NCBI GenBank assembly: GCA_910575165.1
Contig: CAJTDS010000003.1
Span: 62,001-126,000 of the forward strand
Length of the DNA: 64,000 bases
Direction: 5' to 3'
Origin: Eggerthellaceae bacterium
GTDB taxonomy: Bacteria > Actinomycetota > Coriobacteriia > Coriobacteriales > Eggerthellaceae
Position 1 is the first letter of the stretch, and the number at the start of each line of letters is the position of its first letter. A program made the translations under genes and the position numbers. Of this stretch, positions 9,500 to 18,884 are shown one piece after another. The notes under the pieces are model-generated. The model ran no database searches, was not told where the DNA came from, and saw only the letters and a list, made by a program, of their open reading frames with translations.

Positions 9500-9877
9500 A
9501 TGGCTGACGATTGCCTGTTCTGCAAGATCGTGTCCGGCGACATCCCCTCGGCGAAGGTCTACGAGGACGACCTGTGCTACGCCTTCGACGATATCGAGCC
9601 CGAGGCGCCGGTGCACACGCTCATCGTGCCGAAGCAGCACTACGACAACCTGCAGGACGGCGTGCCGGCCGAGCTGTTGGGGCATCTGCTGTCCGTGGTG
9701 CCGCAGGTGGCGAAGGCCAAGGGCGTCTACGAGAGCGGCTATCGCACGGTGATCAACACCGGTCCTGATTCCGCGGCTACGGTGCCCCACCTGCATCTGC
9801 ATATCCTGGGCGGCACCAAGATGGGCCGCTTCACCTTCGAAGGCAGCGCTCGAGACGGTGCGTCGGCGGCCGAGTAG
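9500..9877 (+). CDS. HIT-family nucleotide hydrolase
   Basis: 125 aa. A full histidine triad (HLHLHILGG) and the N-terminal zinc-type motif CLFCKIVSGDIPS identify a Hint-like HIT protein, which hydrolyses AMP-linked or dinucleoside substrates. Length is typical. An upstream in-frame ATG at 9389 is rejected because the family begins at MADDCLFCK and GAAAGGAA precedes the ATG at 9500. It is a single gene between the SPFH operon and a helicase. Confidence 0.95.
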   Translation: MADDCLFCKIVSGDIPSAKVYEDDLCYAFDDIEPEAPVHTLIVPKQHYDNLQDGVPAELLGHLLSVVPQVAKAKGVYESGYRTVINTGPDSAATVPHLHLHILGGTKMGRFTFEGSARDGASAAE

Positions 9878-10059
9878 CAGCGCGCGGTGAGGGGAAGATG
9901 CCGCCGCACTTCCCGAGAACAGCAGGTAGCACCGCTGCGTTTTTGCCTTGGCGGCTCGCAACGGGGCGAAAGGTTTCGGCTGTTGGCGACAATGGCCGGG
10001 TGTGGTTGTGTGCCGAGCGGCAAGGACCGTAGCGGCGATGGAGGACGAAAGAGCAGAAG

Positions 10060-12687
10060 ATGGCGAAAGACGAGCAGCCCAACGAGCCCTTGGAGGCCAC
10101 CCCCGTGGAGCTGATTCCCGGCACCGACGTCGACCCTTGGGAGCCGGGCAGCTTGGGCTGGCTTCTGCCGTGGGCCGAAACCGGCGAGGGCGACCTTATG
10201 ACGGCCGACCAGGCTCTGGAAACCTTCTTGACCTGGGTGGAGGCCCGCGGCATTCAGCCGTGGCCCCATCAGGAGGATGCGCTGGTGGACCTGGCGGCGG
10301 GCGATCACGTGGTGCTGGGCACGCCTACGGGTTCGGGCAAGTCGCTCGTGGCAATGGGTCTGTGCTTCGTCGCCATGGCAACGGGCAAGCGCGCCTACTA
10401 CACGGCCCCCATCAAGGCGCTTGTGAGCGAGAAGTTCTTCGCCATGGTGGAGGTCATGGGCAAGGACAACGTGGGCATGCTCACTGGAGATGCCTCCATC
10501 AACCCGGATGCCCCCATCGTCTGCTGCACGGCCGAGATCCTGGCCAACATCGCCTTGGCCGAAGGGGAGGATGCTCGGGCGGACTGCGTGGTCATGGACG
10601 AGTTCCACTACTACGGCGAGCCGGATCGTGGCTGGGCTTGGCAGGTGCCGCTGCTCATTTTGAAGAAAGCCCAGTTCCTGCTGATGAGCGCCACGCTCGG
10701 CGACATGTCGGCCATCGCCGGCGCGCTGCAGGAGCGTACGGGCCGTTCGGTCGACCTGGTGCTTGACGCCCCGCGCCCGGTGCCCCTTTCCTTCGAATAC
10801 GCCACCACTTTTCTGGAAGCCACAGTCGAGCTTGCCCTGCGCGCCGGCGAGGAGCCGCTCTACGCGGTCCACTTCTCCCAAGACGAGGCGTTCGGTTCGG
10901 CCCAGAAGCTTTCGAACTTCGGCATAGCCACCAAAGAGCAGCGCGAGGGTATCAAGAAGGTCATGCGCGGCACGCGATTCACCACCCCCTTCGGCAAGGC
11001 ACTGCAGCGGTTGCTGCTGGCCGGCGTGGGCGTGCACCATGCGGGGATGCTTCCGCGCTATCGCCTGCTGGTGGAGAAGCTGGCGCAGAAGGGGCTGCTG
11101 TCGGTCATCTGCGGGACCGATACGCTGGGCGTGGGCATCAACGTGCCCATCCATACCGTGGTGTTCACGAGCCTGGCGAAGTTCGACGGCGTGAAGCAGC
11201 GCCGGCTGCGGGCGCGCGAGTTCCACCAGATCGCGGGCAGGGCGGGCCGTTCTGGCTTCGACACCGAAGGCGTGGTCATCGCCGAGGCCCCCGACCACGA
11301 GATCGCCAACCTGAAGGCTGTGGAGAAAGCGGGGGGCGACCCCAAGAAGCTGCGGAAGGTGAAGAAGAAGCAACCGCCCGAGGGTTTCGTCAGCTGGTCG
11401 GAGAAGACCTTCGAGCGTTTGGTGGAGGCGCAGCCGGAAACGCTGGTCCCCCGCATGAAGATGACCCACGGCATGGTGCTCGGCGTGGTGGGTCGCGGCG
11501 GGGATGCGCGCGCCAACGTGCAGGAGCTCATTGACGAGTCCGCCCAGACGCCGGAGGAGAAGGCGGCGCTTTCCCAGCGCGCCGACGAGATCTTCAAAAC
11601 GCTCGTCGACACCGACGTCGTGGTGATAGGCGAGGACGAGGCGGGCAACCCGGACTATCGCCTGACCGTTGAGCTGCCGGAAGACTTCGCGCTGGACCAG
11701 CCGCTTTCCCCGTTTCTGCTCAGTGCGCTGGCATTGTTCTCGCCCGACGAGCCGAACTACGCGCTGGACGTGATATCGCTGGTGGAGGCTACGCTCGAGG
11801 ACCCGCGCCAAGTGCTGCGCGCCCAGCAGCGCAAAGCCCGCGACCGCGCCATGGCCCAGATGAAGGCCGACGGGGTCGACTACGAGGAGCGCCTGGAGCG
11901 CTTGCGGGAAGTCACCTACCCGCGCCCGCTGGAAGACGAGCTCGATGCCGCCTTCGAGCTGTACTGCAAAGAGGTTCCCTGGGCGCGCGACTTCCAACTC
12001 ATGCCGAAGTCGGTGCTGCGCGACATGGTGGAGACGGCGGCCGACTTCAAGACCTACGTGAACACCTACGGTATCGCTCGCTCGGAGGGCACGCTGCTGC
12101 GCTACCTGTCCGACGCCTACCGCGTGTTGGAGAAGACGGTGCCGCCCGCCGCCCGCGACGAGCAGCTGGAGGAAATCGTCGATTGGCTTGGCCTTTTGGT
12201 GCGCACCACCGACTCGTCCCTGGTGGACGAGTGGGCGCGCGCAGGTCAGCTTCCCGAAGCCGACGTTGCCGGGTTCGGCGCCGAGGACGCCGTGGTGCGC
12301 GATCGCCGCGGCATGGAGCTGATGGTGCGAAACGCCCTGTTCACGCGTGTGAAGCTGATCGCTGCCGACAAAGCCGATGCGCTGGGCGCCCTCGACGAGG
12401 ACTGGGGGTACGGCGCGCGGAAGTGGGGCCAGGTGCTGGATGACTTCTACGACGCCCACGCCGATGCGCGCATCGACGCCGACGCCCGGTCGAAGCAGTA
12501 CGTGCTGCTGGACACCGCCCGGGAAGAGGTCGACCACACCTGGCATGTGCGCCAGATCGTGCTGGACACCGAAGGGGACTGCGACTTCTGCATCGACGCC
12601 GACGTGGACTTGGACGCCTCCCAGGAGGAAGGCGAGGTGGTGTTCGCGAACTATCGCGCCGCGTTCGCGGACGAACTGGGCGAATAG
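10060..12687 (+). CDS. Ski2-like DEAD/DEAH-box helicase (DUF3516 type)
   Basis: 875 aa. Motif I GTPTGSGKS near residue 87, motif II DEFH near residue 178, motif III SATLGDMS and motif VI QIAGRAGRSGFD define a superfamily 2 Ski2-like helicase. The C-terminal 400 residues match the actinobacterial DUF3516 extension. Members are presumed RNA helicases involved in RNA turnover. The start has only a weak ribosome binding site (GAGCAGAAG). It is followed within 18 bp by the first copy of an unusual core-plus-arms hairpin, then by convergent proC. Confidence 0.9.
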   Translation: MAKDEQPNEPLEATPVELIPGTDVDPWEPGSLGWLLPWAETGEGDLMTADQALETFLTWVEARGIQPWPHQEDALVDLAAGDHVVLGTPTGSGKSLVAMGLCFVAMATGKRAYYTAPIKALVSEKFFAMVEVMGKDNVGMLTGDASINPDAPIVCCTAEILANIALAEGEDARADCVVMDEFHYYGEPDRGWAWQVPLLILKKAQFLLMSATLGDMSAIAGALQERTGRSVDLVLDAPRPVPLSFEYATTFLEATVELALRAGEEPLYAVHFSQDEAFGSAQKLSNFGIATKEQREGIKKVMRGTRFTTPFGKALQRLLLAGVGVHHAGMLPRYRLLVEKLAQKGLLSVICGTDTLGVGINVPIHTVVFTSLAKFDGVKQRRLRAREFHQIAGRAGRSGFDTEGVVIAEAPDHEIANLKAVEKAGGDPKKLRKVKKKQPPEGFVSWSEKTFERLVEAQPETLVPRMKMTHGMVLGVVGRGGDARANVQELIDESAQTPEEKAALSQRADEIFKTLVDTDVVVIGEDEAGNPDYRLTVELPEDFALDQPLSPFLLSALALFSPDEPNYALDVISLVEATLEDPRQVLRAQQRKARDRAMAQMKADGVDYEERLERLREVTYPRPLEDELDAAFELYCKEVPWARDFQLMPKSVLRDMVETAADFKTYVNTYGIARSEGTLLRYLSDAYRVLEKTVPPAARDEQLEEIVDWLGLLVRTTDSSLVDEWARAGQLPEADVAGFGAEDAVVRDRRGMELMVRNALFTRVKLIAADKADALGALDEDWGYGARKWGQVLDDFYDAHADARIDADARSKQYVLLDTAREEVDHTWHVRQIVLDTEGDCDFCIDADVDLDASQEEGEVVFANYRAAFADELGE

Positions 12688-12704
12688 AGCTCGGCTGCTT
12701 CGGG

Positions 12705-12803
12705 CTTCGGCCGAAGGATCCGTCGCTTGTCCTCGCTCGCGCGGGTGCTGCGGCTCGCCGCTTCTCGCCGCTGCGGAATCGCTCCTTGACCCTTCGGCCG
12801 AAG
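12705..12803 (+). repeat. core-plus-arms hairpin element, copy 1
   Basis: Perfect 13-bp arms (CTTCGGCCGAAGG at 12705-12717, complement at 12791-12803) enclose a 73-nt core. The core holds CGCTTGTCCTCGCTCG near its 5' end and GCTGCGGAATCGCTC near its 3' end. It starts 18 bp after the helicase stop. There is no T-tract after it, so it is not a plain intrinsic terminator. Confidence 0.8.
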
Positions 12804-12837
12804 CTCTCCGCTGCTTGCTGGCGCCCTGGCCGCTTCG

Positions 12838-12940
12838 GCGCGGTCGGGAAAGGCGCGTTGCTTGTCCTCGCTCGCGCGGGTGTTGCGGGTTGCTCCTCTT
12901 TGCCGCTGCGGAATCGCTCCTTAGCCTTTCCCGACCGCGC
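12838..12940 (+). repeat. core-plus-arms hairpin element, copy 2
   Basis: Arms are a perfect 17-bp inverted repeat (GCGCGGTCGGGAAAGGC at 12838-12854, complement at 12924-12940), unrelated in sequence to the arms of copy 1. The enclosed core (69 nt) is nearly the same as in copy 1 over both conserved blocks. It lies 34 bp downstream of copy 1 and 32 bp before the convergent proC stop. Confidence 0.8.
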
Positions 12941-12972
12941 CTGCGCTACCTGCGGGCTGTGCTCCCGCTGCT

Positions 12973-13767
12973 TTAGAGTTGCTTCGACTTTTGGACGCAG
13001 GCGTCGATGGCGTCCATGACGGCGCCGCGAAAGCCCGCTTCTTCCAGCACGCGCACGCCCTCGATGGTGGTGCCGCCGGGGGAGCATACCATGTCCTTCA
13101 GCTCGCCGGGGTGCTTGCCGCTTTCCAGCACCAGCTTCGCGCTGCCCAGAAGCGATTGGGCGGCGAACTCGTAGGATTGGGCGCGGGGCATGCCCGCAGC
13201 TACGGCGCCGTCGGCCAAGGCCTCGATGAACATGAAGGCGAAGGCCGGCGAGCTGCCGCCCACGGCGCCTTCCGCGTCCATGAGCCGCTCGGGGATGGCG
13301 ATGGCCCGGCCGAAGCTGCCCATGAGCTGCAGGCAGAGGGCCTCGTCGTCGGGCTGCGCGTTCGGTCCGGCGCAGACAGCGGTGCAGCCGGCCCCCACGA
13401 GCGCTGGCGTGTTCGGCATGCAGCGCACCAGGCGCACCGGGTGGCCGAACAGCTCTTCGATGCGCTGGCAGGTAAGCCCCGCGGCGATGCTCACCACCAG
13501 CTTGTCGCTGGCCGTGCTGGTGACTACTTCGTCAATGACCTGGGGGAAGAACACCGGTTTCACCGCCAGGATCAGCACGTCGGCGGCATTGGCAACTTCG
13601 ACGTTCGAAAGCGAGGCGTCTATCCCGAAGCGCTCTTGCATGCGGGCGCGGGTTTCCCGGGTCTTCGCCGAGCCCACGATGTCCGCAGGCGTCGCGATGC
13701 CCGACTCCAGCAAGCCGCCGATGATGGCCGCTGCCATGTTCCCCAACCCGATGAACCCTATTTTCAT
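12973..13767 (-). CDS. proC: pyrroline-5-carboxylate reductase
   Basis: 264 aa. It has the N-terminal NAD(P)-binding motif GFIGLGNMAAAIIGG and the C-terminal ProC signature (SSPAFAFMFIEALADGAVAAG, shown in part; then LKDMVCSPGGTTIEGV). The enzyme makes the last step of proline synthesis. Length is normal. It is a single gene with its own promoter (TACAAT at 13801-13806) and converges with the helicase gene and its two hairpin elements. Confidence 0.96.
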   Translation of the reverse strand: MKIGFIGLGNMAAAIIGGLLESGIATPADIVGSAKTRETRARMQERFGIDASLSNVEVANAADVLILAVKPVFFPQVIDEVVTSTASDKLVVSIAAGLTCQRIEELFGHPVRLVRCMPNTPALVGAGCTAVCAGPNAQPDDEALCLQLMGSFGRAIAIPERLMDAEGAVGGSSPAFAFMFIEALADGAVAAGMPRAQSYEFAAQSLLGSAKLVLESGKHPGELKDMVCSPGGTTIEGVRVLEEAGFRGAVMDAIDACVQKSKQL

Positions 13768-14077
13768 GATGTTCCTTCCGCTGCGCTTCGATACGGAGGC
13801 ATTGTAACTAAAAACGAGCAGCCCGCCCCCGCCAAAGCGGAGACAGACCGCTTCGACAAGCCGAAAACTTGATTGAGGCTTGGTTGCTGCGGGATGACTG
13901 CCGCGGCTGGGGTGGCGGCGCCCGGTGCTTGCGCTTCGCCTTCCACTGCGGTTTTCGATGGCGCGACAAGTCTTGCTCCTGCCCGTCCGTTTGCGACGAT
14001 TTCATAACGGGGATGTGCCGATGGGGGATATGCCGTACAATCGAATATCGCTTTTTCACCCGAGACCTATGTGAGGA
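13768..14077. promoter_or_regulatory. divergent proC/helD promoter region
   Basis: 310 bp without a gene. On the minus strand a TACAAT -10 box at 13801-13806 serves proC. On the plus strand TACAAT at 14036-14041 is placed for helD. Neither has a recognisable -35 box. The middle is GC-rich and I see no hairpin or repeat in it. Confidence 0.45.
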
Positions 14078-16321
14078 ATGCGCATGATGGCCGATGAGCA
14101 GAGAAAATCGCAGGGATCCGCCGAGGATTTTGCCGACGAGCCCGAGTTCGCCGCCGAGCAGGCGCACCTAAACGCCACGTACGACACCATTCAGCGGGTG
14201 GCGCGCCTTGCTGCGGCCAAGCTCGAGCGGGTGGCGGCCCAGGCCGCGGCGGACAAGGAGTCCATGGCCTCCGAGGTGACCATGAACACCGCCACCGAAG
14301 ACGACGCCACCGAGATGTGGGCCGACTTCCACGCCATCAACCAGGTCATTGCCGGATACAACCTCTCCCACGACCTGGAGGCGAAGAAGCTGGCCGCCTG
14401 CGAGCTGCTGCTGCGCCAGCCCTATTTCGCCCGCATCACCCTGCGCTATCGCGAAGGCGCCGAGCCCAAGGAGCTGTACCTGGGCACCGCGGGCCTTTCC
14501 GACGAGAACTACAAGCGCGTGGTGGTGGACTGGCGAAGTCCCGTGGCCGAGGTGTACTACAACCAGGAGATGGGGCGTACGTCCTACGTGGCTGAGGGGC
14601 GCACGATCGCCGTCGACATGCTGGGACGGCGCCAGTACGACATCGAAGGCAGCCGCCTGAACGCATACTTCGATACCGACGTGGCCATTCAGGACTCGCT
14701 GCTGCTGGCCTCGCTGTCCCACGAGCGCACCAGCCAGATGAAGGCCATCACCGCCACCATCCAGAAGGAGCAGAACCGCGTCATCCGCGCCGATGACGTT
14801 GCGGCTCTTGCCGTGTGGGGCGTGGCCGGCTCGGGCAAGACCAGCGTCATGATGCAGCGGCTCGCCTATCTGTTCTTCCAGCAGCGCGAGACGCTGGATG
14901 CCAGCCGCGTGTTCCTCATCAGCCCGAATCCGGTGTTCTCTCACTACATATCGGGGGTGCTGCCCGACATGGGCGAGCGCAACCCCCAGACGTTTACCTG
15001 GGACCAGTTCGCGGCGCTGGTGATGCCCGAGGGCCGCGGCGCGGGCAACGTGGCCGTGCCGGTGGGCAACCTGCACAAGATCGAGCGCGCCCTGGACTCT
15101 TTCGAGTTCGACCAGCGCGACTTCCGCGATGTCGAGCAGGACGGCCTTCGCATCGTCAGCGCCGACCAGGCGTGGCGCGCGGTGCAGAAGTTCGCCAACG
15201 TGCCAGCGGGGCCGCGCCGCGTGAACCTGGTGCGCGAGGAGCTTCTGTCCCGCGCCGAAGCGCGCATCGGCCAGCTGGCGGCCGACGACTCGGTGCTCGA
15301 GGAGATAGAGGCGCTACCCTTCGACATGCAGATCCGCATCTTCGATGAGCTGGTGACCGTTATCTCCGAAGAGGAGGAGCAGGCGGTACGCTTGCGCTAC
15401 GTGCGCTGGAAGTACCGCGATGCGTTGCGGGCCGTCGCCGACGACCAGTGGCTGCGCATCGACCGCATAGCCATGCGCATGCTGGGCGCGTCGGGCGTGG
15501 TGCCGCTGGAGTGGCTCTACGCGAAGATGGTGGTGACCGGCTACGGCAACAGCGACGCGCAGTACGTGATGATCGACGAGGTGCAGGACTACACGGCGGC
15601 CCAGCTGCTCACATTGGCCCGCTACTTCAACCGCGCGAAGTTCATGACGTTGGGAGACGCCAACCAGGCTATCAAGGCCGACTGTGCCTCGGCTGCCGAG
15701 GTGGAGTCGGTGCTGCATGCTGCGCGCGGCTCGGTAACCACCTGCGAGCTTCTGACCAGCTACCGCTCCACGCCCGAGATCACGGCGCTGTTCGCCTCGC
15801 TGGCGCATGGAGTGGGGTCGGATTCGCGGGATGCGCATCTGACGGTGCAGTCGGTTCAGCGCGATTCCGAAAAGCCCGCAGCGGTCGAATGCGCCGACGA
15901 CGAGCTATGGCTGGAGGCGCTTCGGGAGGCGGTGAGCCAGGCGCGTCAGAGGTGCGCGTCCCCCGACACGCCGGCTGCCGACGCGTCTGCGGGCCTCACG
16001 GCGCTCGTGGTGCCCAACGGCTACGAGGCGGACAAGCTGGCGGCCACACTGGGCGAGGCGTGCCCTGCGCGGGTTGAGGACACCAGCCAGCTTCCCGATA
16101 CAGGGGCGGTGCTCATCACGTTGAAGCTGGCCAAGGGCCTGGAGTTCGACCACGTCATCGTGCCCGACGCAAGCGAGCGGTCGTTCCCCGTCGCCACGGG
16201 CGCCACCGAGGCCGACCGCGACTTGGCTCGCCGCAGGCTCTACACCACCATCTCGCGCGCAACGCGGCGCCTGACTCTGCTGGCTCGCGGCGAGGTGACG
16301 CCGGCGCTGAACCTGGGGTAG
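14078..16321 (+). CDS. HelD-like superfamily 1 helicase/RNA polymerase recycling factor
   Basis: 747 aa. The N-terminal coiled-coil region precedes a UvrD-type ATPase: motif I GVAGSGKTSVMMQ near residue 249, MIDEVQDYTAAQ (motif II), GDANQAIK, and C-terminal LKLAKGLEFDHVIVPD and YTTISRATRRL. A wide gap between motif I and II with an insert is typical of HelD, which frees stalled RNA polymerase from DNA and rifamycins. Start could also be 14084 or 14087; the ATGs are clustered behind GTGAGGA. Two base pairs separate it from vsr, so they are probably cotranscribed. Confidence 0.88.
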   Translation: MRMMADEQRKSQGSAEDFADEPEFAAEQAHLNATYDTIQRVARLAAAKLERVAAQAAADKESMASEVTMNTATEDDATEMWADFHAINQVIAGYNLSHDLEAKKLAACELLLRQPYFARITLRYREGAEPKELYLGTAGLSDENYKRVVVDWRSPVAEVYYNQEMGRTSYVAEGRTIAVDMLGRRQYDIEGSRLNAYFDTDVAIQDSLLLASLSHERTSQMKAITATIQKEQNRVIRADDVAALAVWGVAGSGKTSVMMQRLAYLFFQQRETLDASRVFLISPNPVFSHYISGVLPDMGERNPQTFTWDQFAALVMPEGRGAGNVAVPVGNLHKIERALDSFEFDQRDFRDVEQDGLRIVSADQAWRAVQKFANVPAGPRRVNLVREELLSRAEARIGQLAADDSVLEEIEALPFDMQIRIFDELVTVISEEEEQAVRLRYVRWKYRDALRAVADDQWLRIDRIAMRMLGASGVVPLEWLYAKMVVTGYGNSDAQYVMIDEVQDYTAAQLLTLARYFNRAKFMTLGDANQAIKADCASAAEVESVLHAARGSVTTCELLTSYRSTPEITALFASLAHGVGSDSRDAHLTVQSVQRDSEKPAAVECADDELWLEALREAVSQARQRCASPDTPAADASAGLTALVVPNGYEADKLAATLGEACPARVEDTSQLPDTGAVLITLKLAKGLEFDHVIVPDASERSFPVATGATEADRDLARRRLYTTISRATRRLTLLARGEVTPALNLG

Positions 16322-16323
16322 CC

Positions 16324-16935
16324 ATGGCGGCTGCGAGAAAGAAGGCGCGGCCTGTTGCTGGAAGCAGGTCGGGCGTCAAGGCCGAGAGCGACGCTGCAAG
16401 CGGGGGCTCTGTCGCGGGCGAGGGCTCCGGCATCGCCGAGGACGCTGCTGAGAGCGAGAAAGCGCGAAGGCGGAAAACGCCTGTTGCGCCGCCTGCTACC
16501 AACGAGCACGTGCGCAAGTCCATGCAGGGCAACAAGCGCGCGAACACCAAGCCCGAGCTGCTGGTGCGCCAACGCCTGCGCGAGGCGGGGCTGACCGGCT
16601 ACCGGCTGCAATGGAAGGTGCCGGGGCATCCCGACATCGCTTGGCCCGGCAAGAAGGTGTGCATTGAGGTGCGCGGCTGCTTTTGGCACCGCTGCCCCCA
16701 CTGCCAGCTGTCCATGCCCAAGTCGCACGTGGAATACTGGGCAATGAAGTTCGATCGCAACGTGGAGCGCGACGCCGAGACCACGGCGCGCCTGGCGGAG
16801 TTGGGATGGAAGGTGCACGTCATCTGGGAGTGCCAGCTGAAGAAGAAGGTTATCGACGCCACCTTCGCCGAGCTGCTGCCGGTGCTTTCCGAAGAGCTGG
16901 GCAAGCCGCTCAAGGGGGCACCCGACTGCTCGTAG
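16324..16935 (+). CDS. vsr: very short patch repair (Vsr) endonuclease
   Basis: 203 aa. The Vsr core spans residues about 58-190: NKRANTKPELLVRQRLR, GHPDIAW (catalytic Asp), GCFWHRCPHC (catalytic His and zinc ligands) and the family-typical NVERD and LGWKVHVIWEC. Vsr nicks at T:G mismatches left by deamination of 5-methylcytosine. An extra Ala/Lys-rich N-terminus of about 55 residues is present. The residue before GCFWH is Arg where E. coli Vsr has His (THGCFWH). No cytosine-5 methyltransferase lies nearby. It starts 2 bp after helD. Confidence 0.9.
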   Translation: MAAARKKARPVAGSRSGVKAESDAASGGSVAGEGSGIAEDAAESEKARRRKTPVAPPATNEHVRKSMQGNKRANTKPELLVRQRLREAGLTGYRLQWKVPGHPDIAWPGKKVCIEVRGCFWHRCPHCQLSMPKSHVEYWAMKFDRNVERDAETTARLAELGWKVHVIWECQLKKKVIDATFAELLPVLSEELGKPLKGAPDCS

Positions 16936-17011
16936 GCGCGCACGGCTGCTTGCGAGCGGGCGCAGTGTGCGATATGCGGCATGCGGGATGCACGACGGAA
17001 CGGAAGGGAGC

Positions 17012-18796
17012 ATGATGGACAAACCGTCGCTTACGCGGCGAACGCTGCATTACTACTGGCTGGTCACGCGGAGGCACCTCGGGCTGTTCACGGGGCTGGT
17101 GGTGTCCACCATTGGGTTCGTGGCGCTTCTGCAGTACGGCAACCCCTATCTCATGAGCCTGGTGGTCGACCGGGTGTCGGAAGGATTGACGGTGGCTCCC
17201 GACCAGGTGTTTTCCGCCTTCGGGCCGCTTGTTTTGGCGCTCGTGCTGGTGAATCTGGTGGGGCAGGCGTGCAGCAAGCTGCAGGACTACACCCTGTGGA
17301 AACTCGAAATCGCCGTGAACTACGACCTGGCCACCATGGCTTTCGACGCGCTTGCCAACCAGTCCATGAGCTTTCACTCCAACCGCTTCGGCGGCACGCT
17401 GGTGTCGCAGACCACGAAGTTCCTGAGCGGTTACAACCAGCTGGTGGAAGTGGTCATGTTCCCGTTTTTGCCGGTGATCTGCTCGGTGGTGTGCACGGTA
17501 GCGTTCCTGGCGCCGGTGGTGCCGTTGTACGTGGTCATCCTGCTGGTGCTGCTGGCGGGCTATGGCACCATCTCCTACGTCATGTACAAGCGCATCCTGC
17601 ATCTGAACGAGGCGGCGGCGGGAGCCCAGAACGCCCTGTCCGGCGAGCTTTCCGACGCGGTCACCAACATCCTTGCCGTGAAGACTTACGGACGCGAGGA
17701 CTACGAGCGGGGGCTGTTCGACGCCGCCAACAGGGAAGTGGTGGCCAAGGACTCCAAGCGCATGTGGTCGAGCATGGCGCGCGGCATCATCACTGCGGCC
17801 GTCACCGTGGTCATCATGAGCGTGGTGTCGGTGTTCATCGCGGGCGGCAACGCGTGGTTCGGCATCACTCCGGGCGTGCTCATCATGATGTTCACCTACA
17901 CCAACACCGTGGCGAACCAGTTCAACTTCATCAACACCGGCCTGCAGCGCATCAACCGGGCTTTCGGCGACGCGAGCGGCCTTACGGCGGTACTCGACGA
18001 GCCGCGGCTGGTGGCCGACTCCCCCGGCGCGAGGCCGCTGGTGGTGACCGAGGGCGCCATCGACTTTTCCGACATCGGCTTTTGCTACCAGGACGGCGGC
18101 GCCAAGACGTGCGTGTTCGACGACTTCAACCTGCATATCCCCGGAGGCCAGCGCGTGGGGCTCGTGGGCATGAGCGGGGCGGGCAAGACCACGCTCACGA
18201 AGCTGCTGCTGCGCCTGGCCGACATCCAGGAGGGTCGCATCACCGTGGACGGTCAGTCCATAGCCGATGTGACCCAGCAGAGCCTGCGCCGCCAGATCGC
18301 CTACGTGCCCCAGGAGGCGCTGCTGTTTCATCGCACCATTGCCGAGAACATCGGCTACGGCAAGCCCGACGCCACCATGGACGAGATTCGCGAGGCGGCT
18401 CGTCTTGCCAACGCGCTGGAGTTCATCGAGCGGCTGCCCCAGGGCTTCGACACCGTGACCGGCGAGCGCGGCATCAAGCTGTCGGGCGGTCAGCGCCAGC
18501 GTATCGCCATCGCCCGCGCCATGCTGGCCAACGCTCCCATCCTGGTGCTCGACGAGGCCACAAGCGCGCTGGATTCCGAAAGCGAGGCCCTGGTGCAGGA
18601 GGCACTCGGGCGCTTGATGCGGGGGCGCACCTCCATCGTGGTGGCTCACCGGCTGTCCACCGTGGCCAGCCTCGACCGCATCGTGGTGCTTTCCGACGGG
18701 CGGGTGGTGGAGGACGGCCCTCACGCCCAGCTGGTGGAGCGAAACGGCGACTACGCCAAGCTCTGGTCCATGCAGACCGGCGCCTACCTGGAGTAG
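17012..18796 (+). CDS. ABC exporter, fused permease-ATPase
   Basis: 594 aa. A six-helix type I exporter domain occupies residues 1-320 and an ATPase domain the rest: Walker A GMSGAGKTTL, Q-loop YVPQEALLF, signature LSGGQRQRIAIARAML, Walker B ILVLDEATSALD and H-loop VAHRLST. The substrate is unknown; such single-gene half-transporters act as homodimers on lipids, peptides or drugs. GGAAGGGAG precedes the ATG at 17012, so an upstream in-frame ATG at 16967 is not used. It lies downstream of vsr and 88 bp before the PARG-like gene. Confidence 0.93.
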   Translation: MMDKPSLTRRTLHYYWLVTRRHLGLFTGLVVSTIGFVALLQYGNPYLMSLVVDRVSEGLTVAPDQVFSAFGPLVLALVLVNLVGQACSKLQDYTLWKLEIAVNYDLATMAFDALANQSMSFHSNRFGGTLVSQTTKFLSGYNQLVEVVMFPFLPVICSVVCTVAFLAPVVPLYVVILLVLLAGYGTISYVMYKRILHLNEAAAGAQNALSGELSDAVTNILAVKTYGREDYERGLFDAANREVVAKDSKRMWSSMARGIITAAVTVVIMSVVSVFIAGGNAWFGITPGVLIMMFTYTNTVANQFNFINTGLQRINRAFGDASGLTAVLDEPRLVADSPGARPLVVTEGAIDFSDIGFCYQDGGAKTCVFDDFNLHIPGGQRVGLVGMSGAGKTTLTKLLLRLADIQEGRITVDGQSIADVTQQSLRRQIAYVPQEALLFHRTIAENIGYGKPDATMDEIREAARLANALEFIERLPQGFDTVTGERGIKLSGGQRQRIAIARAMLANAPILVLDEATSALDSESEALVQEALGRLMRGRTSIVVAHRLSTVASLDRIVVLSDGRVVEDGPHAQLVERNGDYAKLWSMQTGAYLE

Positions 18797-18884
18797 CTGC
18801 CCGTCGCTTGCTTCCGCGGTGTACATGCACGCAGGTTTTGGTCTATGATGAGTGAAGCATCTGCGAGAGATTCAGGAGGCGGTT

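Noticed and set aside
9739-12546. 935-residue open frame on the minus strand
   Set aside because: It lies opposite the helicase and HIT genes, has no family motif, and reads as His/Arg/Gly-rich low-quality sequence typical of antisense frames in GC-rich genes.
12718-12790. Short peptide coded by the hairpin cores (similar FAAAESL-type readings in copies 1-3)
   Set aside because: The similarity follows from the shared DNA; there is no start codon with a ribosome binding site, and the frame is not kept relative to flanking sequence.
12705-12940. Integron attC sites as an explanation for the core-plus-arms hairpins
   Set aside because: attC sites keep conserved outer ends and a variable centre; here the centre is conserved and the outer arms vary. 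No integrase is present.
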